Origin: JAVBOW01 sp031549495
Lineage (GTDB): Bacteria; Bacteroidota; Bacteroidia; Bacteroidales; Rikenellaceae
NCBI GenBank assembly: GCA_031549495.1
Contig: JAVBPS010000019.1
Span: 41,490-105,489, forward strand
DNA length: 64,000 nucleotides
Reading direction: 5' to 3'
The notes under the pieces: model-generated
Seen by the model: the letters and a program-made list of their open reading frames with translations, nothing else
Databases searched by the model: none
Told to the model about the DNA's origin: nothing
Program-made: the position numbers and the translations under genes
Part shown: positions 51,638 through 60,406 of the stretch, one piece after another
Layout of the letters: every line of letters begins with the position of its first letter
Numbering within the stretch: the stretch's first letter is position 1

Positions 51638-52632
51638 GGCCGTATCAGTATGAAAGCGTGGTTGGTCCCTCCGCTATGGTTGTATATTAACGTATTGCCC
51701 CATTGCCCGATATTCTTTGCGGCCAGGGCGACGGCGAAGGCGGTCGCCGTGAAATATTCGCCGCAGATGTGTTTGTAATGCCGCGCCCGTTTGCCCGGGA
51801 AAACCCGCGCTACCGTATCCGCATATAGCGCGTCGTTCGCCCGGTCCCCGTTTTCGCCGGTCAGCACCGTCTCCACCTGCTGCGGGAGCAGGCCGTGCCG
51901 GTCAAGGAAACCGGCGAGCTGCCCGGCCGGGCTCCCCGGATGGCGGAGCATCGAGATTCCCGGTATGCAGGCCAGGCTGCCTGCGCCTTTCGACGCGCCG
52001 AGCATCATGGACACGCTGCCTTCACCGGCGAACGTCCCCGCGCCCTTGTCGCCGATGATGGATAGGGTGTCCGGCACTTCGTCCCTCCAACGCCCGATGC
52101 GGCCGAGCAGCTTAAAGTAGGTCTCCGTCATCTCGTCGTGCCCGCCGACAAGGATATTATCGGCGCGGCCGCTGCCGATCAGCAACGAAGCCTCCAAAAG
52201 CGCGCTCTCGAAAGAGACGCCGCCCTGTACATGGGTATTGTTATAGCCGGTGCACTGTTTGCGGATCGCTATCTGCGAGCTGATGGTATTGTGGGTCGAC
52301 TGGATGAAATGGGTGGGCTGGAGGCAATTTTCACCCTCACGCACCATCGCGTCGAGAAACTTTTCGGTATCCTCGACGCAGCCCAGTCCCGTGCCGGTAA
52401 TGATGCCCCCGGGCGTTTCGATCCCCGCCCGGGCGAGGGCCGCCTCGGAAGATACGGCCGCCCGTTTGATGATGCGGCTCATGCGGCGCGAAGCCATCGG
52501 GTCGAGCCAGTCGCGGAACGGCGGCTCGATGCAGCGCACGTGGGGCTGGCTGTACGATACGGGGTCGGGCCACCGCTCGTGCAGCGTGTCTTGGATCGTG
52601 ATCGCCCCTATGCCGTTTATATAGATACTCAT
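51631..52632 (-). CDS. Ketosynthase-like protein lacking the active-site Cys (chain-length-factor type)
   Basis: A 333-residue thiolase-fold protein, shorter than active KAS enzymes (about 400). It retains the overall beta-ketoacyl synthase layout (GGIITGTGLGCVEDTEKFL, MLGASKGAGSLACIPG, GTNHAFILI near the C-terminus), but the position of the catalytic Cys reads NNTHVQGGVSFESALL without Cys. It should therefore not condense by itself. In aryl polyene clusters such proteins pair with an active ketosynthase as a chain-length factor (ApeC-like). The active partner is probably the next gene upstream, whose end overlaps its start by 4 bp. Confidence 0.8.
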   Translation of the reverse strand: MSIYINGIGAITIQDTLHERWPDPVSYSQPHVRCIEPPFRDWLDPMASRRMSRIIKRAAVSSEAALARAGIETPGGIITGTGLGCVEDTEKFLDAMVREGENCLQPTHFIQSTHNTISSQIAIRKQCTGYNNTHVQGGVSFESALLEASLLIGSGRADNILVGGHDEMTETYFKLLGRIGRWRDEVPDTLSIIGDKGAGTFAGEGSVSMMLGASKGAGSLACIPGISMLRHPGSPAGQLAGFLDRHGLLPQQVETVLTGENGDRANDALYADTVARVFPGKRARHYKHICGEYFTATAFAVALAAKNIGQWGNTLIYNHSGGTNHAFILIRPC

Positions 52633-53813
52633 AAGCTGAAAATGAGCGAAGAGTTATTGCCGCCGAAGCCGAATGAGTTGGACAGTACGTGCCGCAGGGC
52701 GACATCCTCCCGGTTGTGTTTAAGCACCTCGAAAGGAAGCTCTTCCATCGGGTGTTCGAGGTTGGCCGTACCCGGCACGAGTCCGCGGGTCAACGCGAGG
52801 ATGGATATGACCGCCTCCACTCCCCCGGCCGCGCTTGTGGTGTGCCCCGTAAGGGACTTGGTCGAGCTGACGAGCGGGTAGGCGCCCTCAAAGACCGTGG
52901 TTATGGCCGCGCCTTCCGAGGCGTCGTTGTTCGCGGTACCCGTCCCGTGCGTGTTGATATAGCCGATCTGCGAAGGGGCCAGATCAGCCATCGCAAGGGC
53001 CTGGCGCATGGCCAGCACCGCCCCGCGCCCATCCTCCGACGAGGCTGTCTGGTGGAAGGCGTCGCAGGCGTTGCCGTAACCGGATAGGTGGCACAAGGCT
53101 TCTTTGCCCCTGCTCCTGCGCGAGGCGTCGCTTTCCAGCACGATATACGCGGCCCCTTCGCCCAGGTTGAGGCCTGCGCGGGTGGCGTCGAACGGACGGC
53201 ATGGCCTCCGATCGAGTATCATCAGCGACCGGAATCCGTTGAGGTGGAATTTCGTTATGCACTCGCTTCCCCCCACCACGGCGGCGTCGAGCAGCCCCGC
53301 CCTGATCATATCGGCCCCGAGGATGACCGCGTTGGCCGCCGACGAGCAGGCCGTGGAGAGTGTGGTCACGAATGAAAACCCGCCGATCCCGTCGGCGATC
53401 CTGTCCGTGCACGCCCCGCAGTCGTGTTGCGAAATATATTCGCTGTGAAGCCCCGTTTCCAGGAAATCGAGGTAATACACCTCGCTTTTTTCCATTCCCC
53501 CGACGGTCGTGCCGTTGATAAACCCGATCCGCATGCCGGAGCCGGGAACGATCCCCGCGTCGGCTATCGCCTCACGCGCGGCCACCATCCCCATCAGTGC
53601 GGTACGGGTGACCGGCTGCCGGGGGTCGATGCCGAGCATCTCGCACAGTCCGGCGTCCGTAGCCTCCACTTCGGCGCAAGGGATATCGGCATGCTCCGTT
53701 CGCAGATGCTTGAGCCGGCCTATGCCCGACCGCTCCGCGCGCAACGCCGCGAAGGTGGCCTGGACCCCTACGCCCAACGCTGAAACGATACCCATTCCCG
53801 TTACGGCGACCAT
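52629..53813 (-). CDS. Beta-ketoacyl-ACP synthase II-type (KAS), active
   Basis: A 394-residue KAS of the FabF group. The catalytic triad is intact: Cys156 in LSTACSSAAN, His in INTHGTGTANND and His in SLTGHTTSAAGGVE. It extends the polyene chain with malonyl-ACP. It overlaps the chain-length-factor-like gene by 4 bp and follows the ACP gene by 6 bp. The operon codes for at least three intact KAS enzymes (here, at 54681 and at 59184) and two KS-like partners, a number normal for aryl polyene clusters where elongation pairs differ by step. Confidence 0.9.
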   Translation of the reverse strand: MVAVTGMGIVSALGVGVQATFAALRAERSGIGRLKHLRTEHADIPCAEVEATDAGLCEMLGIDPRQPVTRTALMGMVAAREAIADAGIVPGSGMRIGFINGTTVGGMEKSEVYYLDFLETGLHSEYISQHDCGACTDRIADGIGGFSFVTTLSTACSSAANAVILGADMIRAGLLDAAVVGGSECITKFHLNGFRSLMILDRRPCRPFDATRAGLNLGEGAAYIVLESDASRRSRGKEALCHLSGYGNACDAFHQTASSEDGRGAVLAMRQALAMADLAPSQIGYINTHGTGTANNDASEGAAITTVFEGAYPLVSSTKSLTGHTTSAAGGVEAVISILALTRGLVPGTANLEHPMEELPFEVLKHNREDVALRHVLSNSFGFGGNNSSLIFSL

Positions 53814-53819
53814 GGCTGC

Positions 53820-54077
53820 TTAGAATTTCCGGTTGGCGGTGATGTATTCGGCCATCGTGCGGATGCTGGCGAATATCGCCTTGCCCTCGTTGGGGTTTTG
53901 CAGCTTGATGCCGTAATTTTTCTCCATCAGCACGATCAGTTCGAGCGCGTCTATCGAGTCCAGGCCCAGGCCGTCGCCGAAGAGGGGCGCGTCGTCCGCG
54001 ATATCCGCGGGGGTCATCTCTTCCAGGTTGAGCACTTCGATGATCTGTTGTTTGAGGTCGTTGATCAGGTTTTCCAT
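53820..54077 (-). CDS. Acyl carrier protein (first)
   Basis: An 85-residue ACP. The phosphopantetheine site is Ser41 in LGLDSIDALEL, in the usual helix II position. It carries the growing polyene. It lies between two KAS genes, 1 bp after the KS-like gene and 6 bp before the FabF-type gene. A second ACP is at 58904, so the operon uses two carriers, as in known aryl polyene clusters (ApeE and ApeF). Confidence 0.92.
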   Translation of the reverse strand: MENLINDLKQQIIEVLNLEEMTPADIADDAPLFGDGLGLDSIDALELIVLMEKNYGIKLQNPNEGKAIFASIRTMAEYITANRKF

Positions 54078-54078
54078 A

Positions 54079-54684
54079 TCAGTGAAATATATTTTTTAGA
54101 TTTTCTTCGTTAAAAGCCGTTCCTTCCCCGGATGTCGCCACCAGCGCCGCCCGGACGTCCAGTTTGCCGCCGTCCGCTTCGAGCCACCCCACCAGCGCCT
54201 CTTTCGCGACGCCTTCGGCTACCGCACCTTCGAGGTAGGCGGTCACGGCACGGGCGTCGAAACGCTCCGATACCAGGAAGATATTATCGCCGTGAAGCCC
54301 GTGGCGTATGGAGATCTCGCCGAGCACGATATTGGGTAGCGTATAGACAAAAACGGCCGGGCTGGGGAAATATTCCGTCGTCGCTATGGTCGATTGGAAC
54401 TCGCGGTCCTTTTCGAGGCTCGACGCGCTGTTGGCGAAAACCAGCGCCGTGGAGTGCGGATCGGGACGGTGGCCCGCGAAAAGGATCTCCGAGGCCAGCA
54501 CCCCTCCCATCGACAGCAGGTCCATCTTGAAGAATTTGGGATAGTCGACCCCCAGATGGCGGTAAAGCGCCACGAGATACTCCCGCGGCGTGGCCCCTTC
54601 CGCGCAGAACAATTCCCGGCCGTCGCACACCGTCCGCCGTCCGTCGATCGAGCACCATGACTTTATATTCAGCCCTTCCATCAT
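54079..54684 (-). CDS. Short ketosynthase-like protein
   Basis: A 201-residue protein that covers only the N-terminal thiolase half of a beta-ketoacyl synthase (YPKFFKMDLLSMGGVLASE, HSTALVFANSASSLEKDREF, SPAVFVYTLPNIVLGEISIRHG). No catalytic Cys or His set is complete. Similar short KS-like proteins are known in aryl polyene clusters, with unknown role, perhaps as a scaffold or partner of a full KAS. The ATG at 54684 overlaps the stop of the next KAS gene in an ATGA arrangement; the longer frame upstream is only the other gene's sequence. It precedes the ACP gene by 1 bp. Confidence 0.7.
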   Translation of the reverse strand: MMEGLNIKSWCSIDGRRTVCDGRELFCAEGATPREYLVALYRHLGVDYPKFFKMDLLSMGGVLASEILFAGHRPDPHSTALVFANSASSLEKDREFQSTIATTEYFPSPAVFVYTLPNIVLGEISIRHGLHGDNIFLVSERFDARAVTAYLEGAVAEGVAKEALVGWLEADGGKLDVRAALVATSGEGTAFNEENLKNIFH

Positions 54685-55823
54685 TCCCACATTTTTAGCC
54701 TGATCGCGGCATTGGCTCCCCCGAAACCCGAAGCGCATTTGACGCATTGTTTGAGGTCGCTGCGCAGCAATTCGGCGGCCACGTTCAGGGGCCGGCTTAC
54801 CCCGCTTTGCGAATATCCCACCGATTTAGGCACGACGCCTTCCCGGAGCGAATGGGCGCATACGATCGTTTCCAGCACCCCGGCCGCTCCCAGCGTGTGT
54901 CCGAAATAGCCTTTCAGGCTGTTGACGGGAACCTCGCTCAAGGCGGCGCGCGCGAGTGCGATGGCCTCCATCTCGTCGTTGTACGGGGTGGCCGTGCCGT
55001 GCGCGTTGACCGCCGCCAATTCATCGGCGCCCACCCCTTGCATAACGCGGTTGAGCGCCAGCAGCAATCCTTCCCCCGTGCGCGAAGGGCCGGAAATGTG
55101 GTTGGCGTCGTTGGTCAAGGCCCACGCTTCCAGGGTGATCTGCCCCGGCTCAGGGGTTTCTACGGCTTCCAGCACGACGGTCGCCGCCGCTTCGCCCAGG
55201 TTGAGCCCCTGGCGGTCGCTGTCGAACGGTCGGCACGCCACAGCGGAAAGCGCCTTGAACGACTGGAAACCCGAGATGACGAAACGGGAAAGCACGTCCG
55301 CCCCCGTAACGACCACCCTGCGATACGCGCCGCCCATGAGCCAACGGGCGGCGGCGACCTGCGCCGCGACACCCGAGATACAGGCGCTCGAAACCACTAC
55401 GGGCGCGTTCGGATTATTGAAATAGGCGGCCAGGGCCTGCGCCGAGCGCCACAAATATTCGCTCCCGGGCCTATCCCGGCGACCGTCCTCCAGCAAGCCG
55501 ACGTTCCCTTTGGTGGTCGATAGCACGATCAGGGTGCCCGCGTCCGAAAGATCCATCCCCTCGCACGCCGAATCGGCGGAAAGGATGGCCAGGGATTCGA
55601 AACGGGTATATTTCCCCCCGTCGATGCCCCGCTCTTCCAATGCCTGGGCAAGCAGGGCGTCGTCCACGGCGGCGGCGGTGTAGTCTTCTATCCCCTCGCC
55701 GGGGCGGGCGCGGTGGAATCGCAACCCGCTGCGTCCCTGCCGCACGGCGCGCATATTGTCCGCGGTGGTAAATCCCAACGCGGAAACGATATTATCCGCC
55801 GTTATGGCGATCCTGCGCTCCAT
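54681..55823 (-). CDS. Beta-ketoacyl-ACP synthase, active (second)
   Basis: A 380-residue KAS. The triad is seen as Cys148 in VVSSACISGVAA, His in NAHGTATPYNDEME and His in GYFGHTLGAAGVLE. It belongs to the FabF/FabB-like group found in aryl polyene clusters (ApeO/ApeR type; not decided). It overlaps the short KS-like gene by 4 bp and lies 2 bp after the thioesterase gene. Its length is slightly below that of FabF, with a shortened N-terminal region. Confidence 0.88.
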   Translation of the reverse strand: MERRIAITADNIVSALGFTTADNMRAVRQGRSGLRFHRARPGEGIEDYTAAAVDDALLAQALEERGIDGGKYTRFESLAILSADSACEGMDLSDAGTLIVLSTTKGNVGLLEDGRRDRPGSEYLWRSAQALAAYFNNPNAPVVVSSACISGVAAQVAAARWLMGGAYRRVVVTGADVLSRFVISGFQSFKALSAVACRPFDSDRQGLNLGEAAATVVLEAVETPEPGQITLEAWALTNDANHISGPSRTGEGLLLALNRVMQGVGADELAAVNAHGTATPYNDEMEAIALARAALSEVPVNSLKGYFGHTLGAAGVLETIVCAHSLREGVVPKSVGYSQSGVSRPLNVAAELLRSDLKQCVKCASGFGGANAAIRLKMWE

Positions 55824-55825
55824 AC

Positions 55826-56251
55826 CTACTGTCCGTTATCTTTTTTCCATCGTTCGTAAAAGTCGGGGGTCGACCAGAGCAGTTCATAGTTGCGATCCAG
55901 AAACACCTGCACGCTGCTGCCCGTGGCCACGACGGCCCCGTCGTCGGCCGAATATATCGTGTATTCGAAGCATATCTTGGCCGCCTCGACCGCCCGATAA
56001 CGCACCTCGACGACCGCCTTGTCGCCGTAAACGAGCGGCTTCTTGTAGTTGAAATCGAGTTTGACCAGCGGCGCGTAAAACCCTTCGCCGAAGATGCGCA
56101 GATAGCCCAGGTTGTATTTGCGTCCGAACTCTTCGCGCGCGTCTTCGAAATATTTGGCGTAGTTGCCATGCCACACGATGCCCATCGAGTCCACCTCGTT
56201 GAAACGCACCTCCACTTCCTTGCGGGCGGTCAGAGCTGTTTTATTGTCCAT
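55826..56251 (-). CDS. 4-hydroxybenzoyl-CoA thioesterase-like hotdog protein
   Basis: A 141-residue hotdog thioesterase. Seen are VRFNEVDSMGIVWHGNYAKY (the acidic active-site region with Asp and Gly-Ile-Val-Trp-His) and YEDAREEFGRKY. This is the YbgC/FadM-like layout. In the operon it would release the finished polyene acid from its ACP, or free a stalled chain. It overlaps the dehydratase gene by 11 bp and precedes the KAS gene by 2 bp. Family call is firm, role inferred. Confidence 0.88.
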   Translation of the reverse strand: MDNKTALTARKEVEVRFNEVDSMGIVWHGNYAKYFEDAREEFGRKYNLGYLRIFGEGFYAPLVKLDFNYKKPLVYGDKAVVEVRYRAVEAAKICFEYTIYSADDGAVVATGSSVQVFLDRNYELLWSTPDFYERWKKDNGQ

Positions 56252-56669
56252 CTACAATCGCTATTTTCATTTCACAATCGGCGAGGGGATCGGCGCCGAC
56301 GCGCGATTCGGCCCTCACCAGGGTCATATTGCCCACCTCGCTAAGCACCTCGATGCGGGTGGCGATCATGGCGCCCTCCGCCGGCAAACGGTGTATCACC
56401 AGGTTCTTCATCGCCCCGATGAATCCTGTCTTTACTTCCTGCCGGAGCAGATACAGATTGATGTAACCCATCCGGGCGGCGCACGTTTGCGCGATATTCT
56501 CGATCACCCCCGCCTCACTGAGCACTCCGTCCGCGAACAAAATATTATCGCGCCGGACCACCAACTCGGTCTGCGTGACCACGGGATCGCAGTGCACCAG
56601 GGTGTCCACCAGGATGAACGGCGGGCGTTGGGGTAAAAGTTCGAGGATGTCTATTTCACGTGTGTCCAT
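56241..56669 (-). CDS. Hotdog-fold dehydratase (ApeP-like)
   Basis: A 142-residue hotdog protein of the 3-hydroxyacyl-ACP dehydratase type: LLPQRPPFILVDTLVH at the N-terminus (the PHRYP-like motif of FabZ/ApeP), GVIENIAQTCAARMGYIN and GFIGAMKNLVIHRLP. Active His is not obvious in the usual HFP motif, but the PQRPPF motif matches the ApeP dehydratases of aryl polyene clusters. The ATG at 56669 is chosen because the family N-terminus begins there; the longer frame would run into the radical SAM gene. It overlaps the thioesterase gene by 11 bp and follows the radical SAM gene by 5 bp. Confidence 0.8.
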   Translation of the reverse strand: MDTREIDILELLPQRPPFILVDTLVHCDPVVTQTELVVRRDNILFADGVLSEAGVIENIAQTCAARMGYINLYLLRQEVKTGFIGAMKNLVIHRLPAEGAMIATRIEVLSEVGNMTLVRAESRVGADPLADCEMKIAIVDGQ

Positions 56670-56674
56670 TTGTG

Positions 56675-58039
56675 TCAGTACCTTAAATATTCCCACAGCG
56701 GCCCCCGGCATTTCTTTGCCCGGAACCTGTCGGTCAGTCCGTTTTGCCCGTCCTCGGGGAAGATCCATTTTGCGCCGGTCGCCGCCGCACGTCGCTTGAG
56801 GCCGGCCACCTCTATTTGCGGCGAAACGTAATAGACCGGTTCGAGCAGTTCGCTTTCGTTTTTTACGACCCCTTCGCGCAGGGCTATCCCGAACAATTCC
56901 GTTTCGGGGTAGATACGCATCCCAATATAGGGGAAAATTACCGTATTCGTAAGTCCGGCCGAGCGGGCGAACGTTTCGTCCAGGCTCTCTTCCGTTTCGC
57001 CGTAGCCGCCCAGGATCATGAAATGGGCATAGAATATACCCAAAGCGTCGCAGGCGCGCGATGCGCTGAGCACCTCTTCCCAGGTGAAATCCTTGCGGTA
57101 GTTCTTCAGCTGGCTGTCGGAGAAGGAATCGGTGCCGAATTCTATGTGCGTGAGCCCCGCGCGTTTATAAAGCTCCAACTCCTGGCGGTCGAGTTCGCGG
57201 GGCGAGAAATAGGCGCCCCAATTCATCTTGATCCCGCTTCTGATGATGCCTTCGGCCAACTCGCAGTTATACCCGCGGTCGATATTGAAAACGGAATCGG
57301 TAAAAAAGGTATAGTTTATCCCGTGCTCGCGATTCAACGCGGTCAGGGAATCCACGACGGAACGTACGTCGAGCGTACGCACTTTACGCCCCTCTATGAC
57401 CGGGTAGCTGCAATATATGCAGCGGTGGGGACACCCTCGTTTGGTCTGCACGTTGAGCATTCCGCTGCTTTCCCAGTAGCAGGGCAGCCACGCGGGATCG
57501 AAACTCAGTTCGGGGTTGCGGGTAAACGTCGTGCGGGGATTGATCTTTATGCCCTCCGGCGTACGGAAAACCAATCCTTCGATCCCTTCCGGGCTGCGGT
57601 TTTCTGCGATACAGCCGACCAGATCGCACAAGGCCGCCTCTCCCTCCCCCTTGATGCCGTAATCGGCGCCCAATTCATCGAGCAACAGTCCGGGGAAGAT
57701 CGAAAATCCGGCGCCGCCCAACACCAATACCGCGTCGCAACTCTCGCGCACCGTCCGGGCCAGGGTGCGGTACCACTCCACGAAAGAGTTTTTCGAGAAG
57801 AGGTTGTTGTCGTCGATGTTGCGCAGCGACAGGCCGACGATGTCGTACCGCTCCTTTCGCAGCCTCTGCGACAGCTCGCCGGGTGAGCCGAAATTCATGT
57901 CGTACGTGTCGACGCGTGTCTGCGGCGACCATTTCTGCAGGTAGGAGCACAGGTAAGAGACCCCTAAAGGGTATACCTTATAGGGCTCGTCGAAGGTGTT
58001 CGCGGACACGATCAATATTTTAGCCTGCCGGTCACTCAT
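56675..58039 (-). CDS. Cobalamin-type radical SAM protein (second)
   Basis: A 454-residue protein. An N-terminal cobalamin-binding-like Rossmann domain (residues about 5-140; KVYPLGVSYLCSYLQ, VLVLGGAGFSIFPG) precedes a radical SAM core with Cys203, Cys207 and Cys210 in KRGCPHRCIYCSYP. The C-terminal 100 residues (ELLEPVYYVSPQIEVAGLKR) are also present in the lipid-linked and methyltransferase members. In the operon it may methylate or otherwise modify the polyene. The ATG at 58039 gives an 8 bp overlap with the acyltransferase gene; the frame upstream is shadow. Two such proteins in one aryl polyene operon is unusual. Confidence 0.82.
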   Translation of the reverse strand: MSDRQAKILIVSANTFDEPYKVYPLGVSYLCSYLQKWSPQTRVDTYDMNFGSPGELSQRLRKERYDIVGLSLRNIDDNNLFSKNSFVEWYRTLARTVRESCDAVLVLGGAGFSIFPGLLLDELGADYGIKGEGEAALCDLVGCIAENRSPEGIEGLVFRTPEGIKINPRTTFTRNPELSFDPAWLPCYWESSGMLNVQTKRGCPHRCIYCSYPVIEGRKVRTLDVRSVVDSLTALNREHGINYTFFTDSVFNIDRGYNCELAEGIIRSGIKMNWGAYFSPRELDRQELELYKRAGLTHIEFGTDSFSDSQLKNYRKDFTWEEVLSASRACDALGIFYAHFMILGGYGETEESLDETFARSAGLTNTVIFPYIGMRIYPETELFGIALREGVVKNESELLEPVYYVSPQIEVAGLKRRAAATGAKWIFPEDGQNGLTDRFRAKKCRGPLWEYLRY

Positions 58040-58892
58040 CCCAGAATTCGTAGAAATTATACCATTGTTCGGGGTAGTCGGCGAGGATCTTTTCCAATGA
58101 GCGGACATAACTGTCCTGCATCTGCGCCGCATCGTCGCCGGCCAGGGGGACGATATAGACCCGGTAGCTCATCGCGGCGATGCGCATGGCGAAAAGGGCC
58201 ATCGCTTTCACGCCGAGTTTCCCGGCGATCATGAAGGCCCCCAGGGGAAATGTCGCCTTGCCGCCCAGGAACTCCGTTTGCCGTACTTTGCTGCCCGTGA
58301 AAACGCGGTCGGCGGGCATGCTGACGAACTCGCCCCGTCCGATAGCCTCGCTGATCAGGAAAATATGCGACATATCCCCCTGCGACACGGGGATCGCCCG
58401 GATATTGCTCTGCCCGAAACTCCGCACGCGGTGAGCCTGTACCGTGGCGGCCTCCCCGCCGAAGATGACGGCGTTGATCGGCTTCTGATCCTGCGGCAAC
58501 AGGTATCCGGCCAACTCGAAATTTCCGACATGCGAGCCTGCGATAACGGCGCCGCCGGGCGAACGCAGCGCCATCTCAAAATGCTCTTTGCCGTCGATAA
58601 GCACCTTGATCTTCGCTCCTTTTCCCGCGTATACCGCAAAACGGTCGAGCATCGCCGTGCCGAACAGGTAATGGTTGCGGTAGGTGCCCAGCAGGGCCTT
58701 CCATGGGCCGTAGCGCTGCCTGCGCCTGAGATAGCGATAGATCGCCCCCGCCCGCTTCGCCGCGAAGAGCATATAGAACGGGACCACCATGGCCATGGCC
58801 GCATAACCCACGCGCACGTCGACCAGGCCGGACATCGCCACCAACAGGCGTTGTCCGAGGCTGCCTCCACCGGTGCGTCCCTGCCATTTCAT
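58032..58892 (-). CDS. LpxL/HtrB-like acyltransferase
   Basis: A 286-residue membrane-bound acyltransferase of the lipid A lauroyl/myristoyl transferase type. The catalytic motif is HVGNFELAG (His-x4-Glu) with one hydrophobic segment near residues 28-46. Further blocks are FVSMPADRVF and the C-terminal ADYPEQWYNFYEFW, characteristic of the LpxL family (the DPEQW-like motif). Aryl polyene clusters carry one such enzyme to attach the polyene to a lipid. It overlaps the radical SAM gene by 8 bp and precedes nothing but the ACP gene start 12 bp upstream. Acceptor unknown. Confidence 0.88.
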   Translation of the reverse strand: MKWQGRTGGGSLGQRLLVAMSGLVDVRVGYAAMAMVVPFYMLFAAKRAGAIYRYLRRRQRYGPWKALLGTYRNHYLFGTAMLDRFAVYAGKGAKIKVLIDGKEHFEMALRSPGGAVIAGSHVGNFELAGYLLPQDQKPINAVIFGGEAATVQAHRVRSFGQSNIRAIPVSQGDMSHIFLISEAIGRGEFVSMPADRVFTGSKVRQTEFLGGKATFPLGAFMIAGKLGVKAMALFAMRIAAMSYRVYIVPLAGDDAAQMQDSYVRSLEKILADYPEQWYNFYEFWDE

Positions 58893-58903
58893 TGCGCTTT
58901 CCG

Positions 58904-59146
58904 CTATCCTACCTTACTGAATATGTAATCGTAGAAAGTGCCGAGCGTGGTCACTCCGCTCATCTCTTCGGGCTTGATCTTGAAACCGAAATGGCGCTCG
59001 ACGATAACGACGATATCGACGAAGTCGAGGCTGTCTATGCCCAGGTCGTCTTTCAGGTTCGCCTCTTCGCTAAGCATCCCTTCCTCTATTTCGATCTCCT
59101 CGACGAGGAAATTATTGGTGATCTCGATAACTTGTTCGCGTGTCAT
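58904..59146 (-). CDS. Acyl carrier protein (second)
   Basis: An 80-residue ACP with phosphopantetheine Ser39 in LGIDSLDFVDI. It lies 12 bp before the LpxL-like gene and 37 bp after the KAS gene at 59184; the 37 bp gap is the largest inside the operon. Its N-terminus (MTREQVIEITNNFLVEEIEI) is typical of aryl polyene ACPs. Confidence 0.92.
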   Translation of the reverse strand: MTREQVIEITNNFLVEEIEIEEGMLSEEANLKDDLGIDSLDFVDIVVIVERHFGFKIKPEEMSGVTTLGTFYDYIFSKVG

Positions 59147-59183
59147 GGTGCTTTTTATTATTGGGGTACGTTTTTCGGCTAAT

Positions 59184-60401
59184 CTATATTTTTTTAACGA
59201 TCAACGCGCTGTTCGTGCCGCCGAACCCGAAAGAGTTGGACAGGAACGTGCCGATGTTCGTATCGATCCTTCGGGCGGCGATATTGAGTTTGGACGAATA
59301 CTCGTCGGGGGTTTCGAAATTGATGTTGGGGGCGATGAAACCTCCCTGCATCATGAGCATCGAGTAGACGATCTCGCTCGCCCCGGCCATCCAGCATTCG
59401 TGGCCCGTCATCGACTTGGTGGAGCTTACGGGCGGCCGCGTGGCCGAAAACAGGGCGTCGATGGCCATCGCCTCGTACATATCGCCCAGAGGGGTGGAGG
59501 TGGCGTGGGCGTTGATGTAGTCGATCTGCTCCGGCTGCATGGCGGCACTCTCCAGGGCGCGCTTCATGGCGATGTAGGAACCCTCGTCGCTGGGCTGCGA
59601 TATATGGCCGCCGTTCGAGGAGAAGCCGTATCCGACCACTTCACCCAGGATGTTAGCACCGCGTTTGACCGCGTGCTCATACTCTTCCAGAATGACCGTC
59701 GCCGCCCCTCCGCTCGGCACCAGGCCGTCGCGTCCCGCGTCGAAGGGGCGCGATGCCGCCGCGGGATCGTCCGTGCGGACCGAGAAGGCGCTCAGGCCGT
59801 CGAAGCTGCCCATCGAGTAGAAATTGGTCTCCTGGGCGCCGCCGCAGATGATCATATCCTGTAAACCACCCTGTATGAGCATATGCCCGAGCCCTATGGC
59901 GTGCGAACCGCTGGCGCAGGCCGCGCTGATGGTCATGTTGACCCCGCGCAGCTTGAAGATCACCGAAAGGTTCATCGTCACGGTCGAGTTCATCGACTGG
60001 AAGATGCCTCCCGAACCGATCAGGGTGGTGTCCTTCTTCTCGCGCGCGATGTCGTTCGATTCGATCACCGGCTTGGCCGACGAGTCGTTGCCGTACAGGA
60101 TGCCCACTTCATGGGCTTCCAGATAGGCCATGTCGACGCCTGCGTTTTGCAGCGCCTCTTCGGTGGCCACGAACGCGTACTCGCCCTGCTCGGGCAGGTA
60201 GGCCCTCTGGCGGCGGTCGATACGGCCTTTGAGTTGAGGCCGTTCGAGCAACCCCGTGAGCGGCGAACGATAGCCGTAGGCGGCGCGCTCGGGATCTATC
60301 CCTATCCCCGAGCGCCCCTCGTATAACGATTGTTTAACCTCATCGAGATTCTTCCCGATGCAGGAATATATCCCCATTCCCGTGATGACGACCCTTCTCA
60401 T
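59184..60401 (-). CDS. Beta-ketoacyl-ACP synthase, active (third)
   Basis: A 405-residue KAS. The triad is Cys162 in TISAACASGSHAIG, His in INAHATSTPLGD and His in SMTGHECWMAGASE. The last reads GHECWMAGA instead of the usual GHTLGAAGA, a change in the pocket near the active site that may suit an aryl starter. The ATG at 60401 is chosen because the family N-terminus MRRVVITGMG begins there; the longer frame upstream is shadow of the ketoreductase gene. It is the first KAS after the ketoreductase and ammonia-lyase genes, so it may prime the chain from the aryl unit (inference). Confidence 0.88.
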   Translation of the reverse strand: MRRVVITGMGIYSCIGKNLDEVKQSLYEGRSGIGIDPERAAYGYRSPLTGLLERPQLKGRIDRRQRAYLPEQGEYAFVATEEALQNAGVDMAYLEAHEVGILYGNDSSAKPVIESNDIAREKKDTTLIGSGGIFQSMNSTVTMNLSVIFKLRGVNMTISAACASGSHAIGLGHMLIQGGLQDMIICGGAQETNFYSMGSFDGLSAFSVRTDDPAAASRPFDAGRDGLVPSGGAATVILEEYEHAVKRGANILGEVVGYGFSSNGGHISQPSDEGSYIAMKRALESAAMQPEQIDYINAHATSTPLGDMYEAMAIDALFSATRPPVSSTKSMTGHECWMAGASEIVYSMLMMQGGFIAPNINFETPDEYSSKLNIAARRIDTNIGTFLSNSFGFGGTNSALIVKKI

Positions 60402-60406
60402 AAATG

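Noticed and set aside
54079..54747. Longer start for the short KS-like protein at 54747
   Set aside because: The extra N-terminal residues come from the overlapping KAS gene in another frame; the ATGA overlap at 54684 is the better start.
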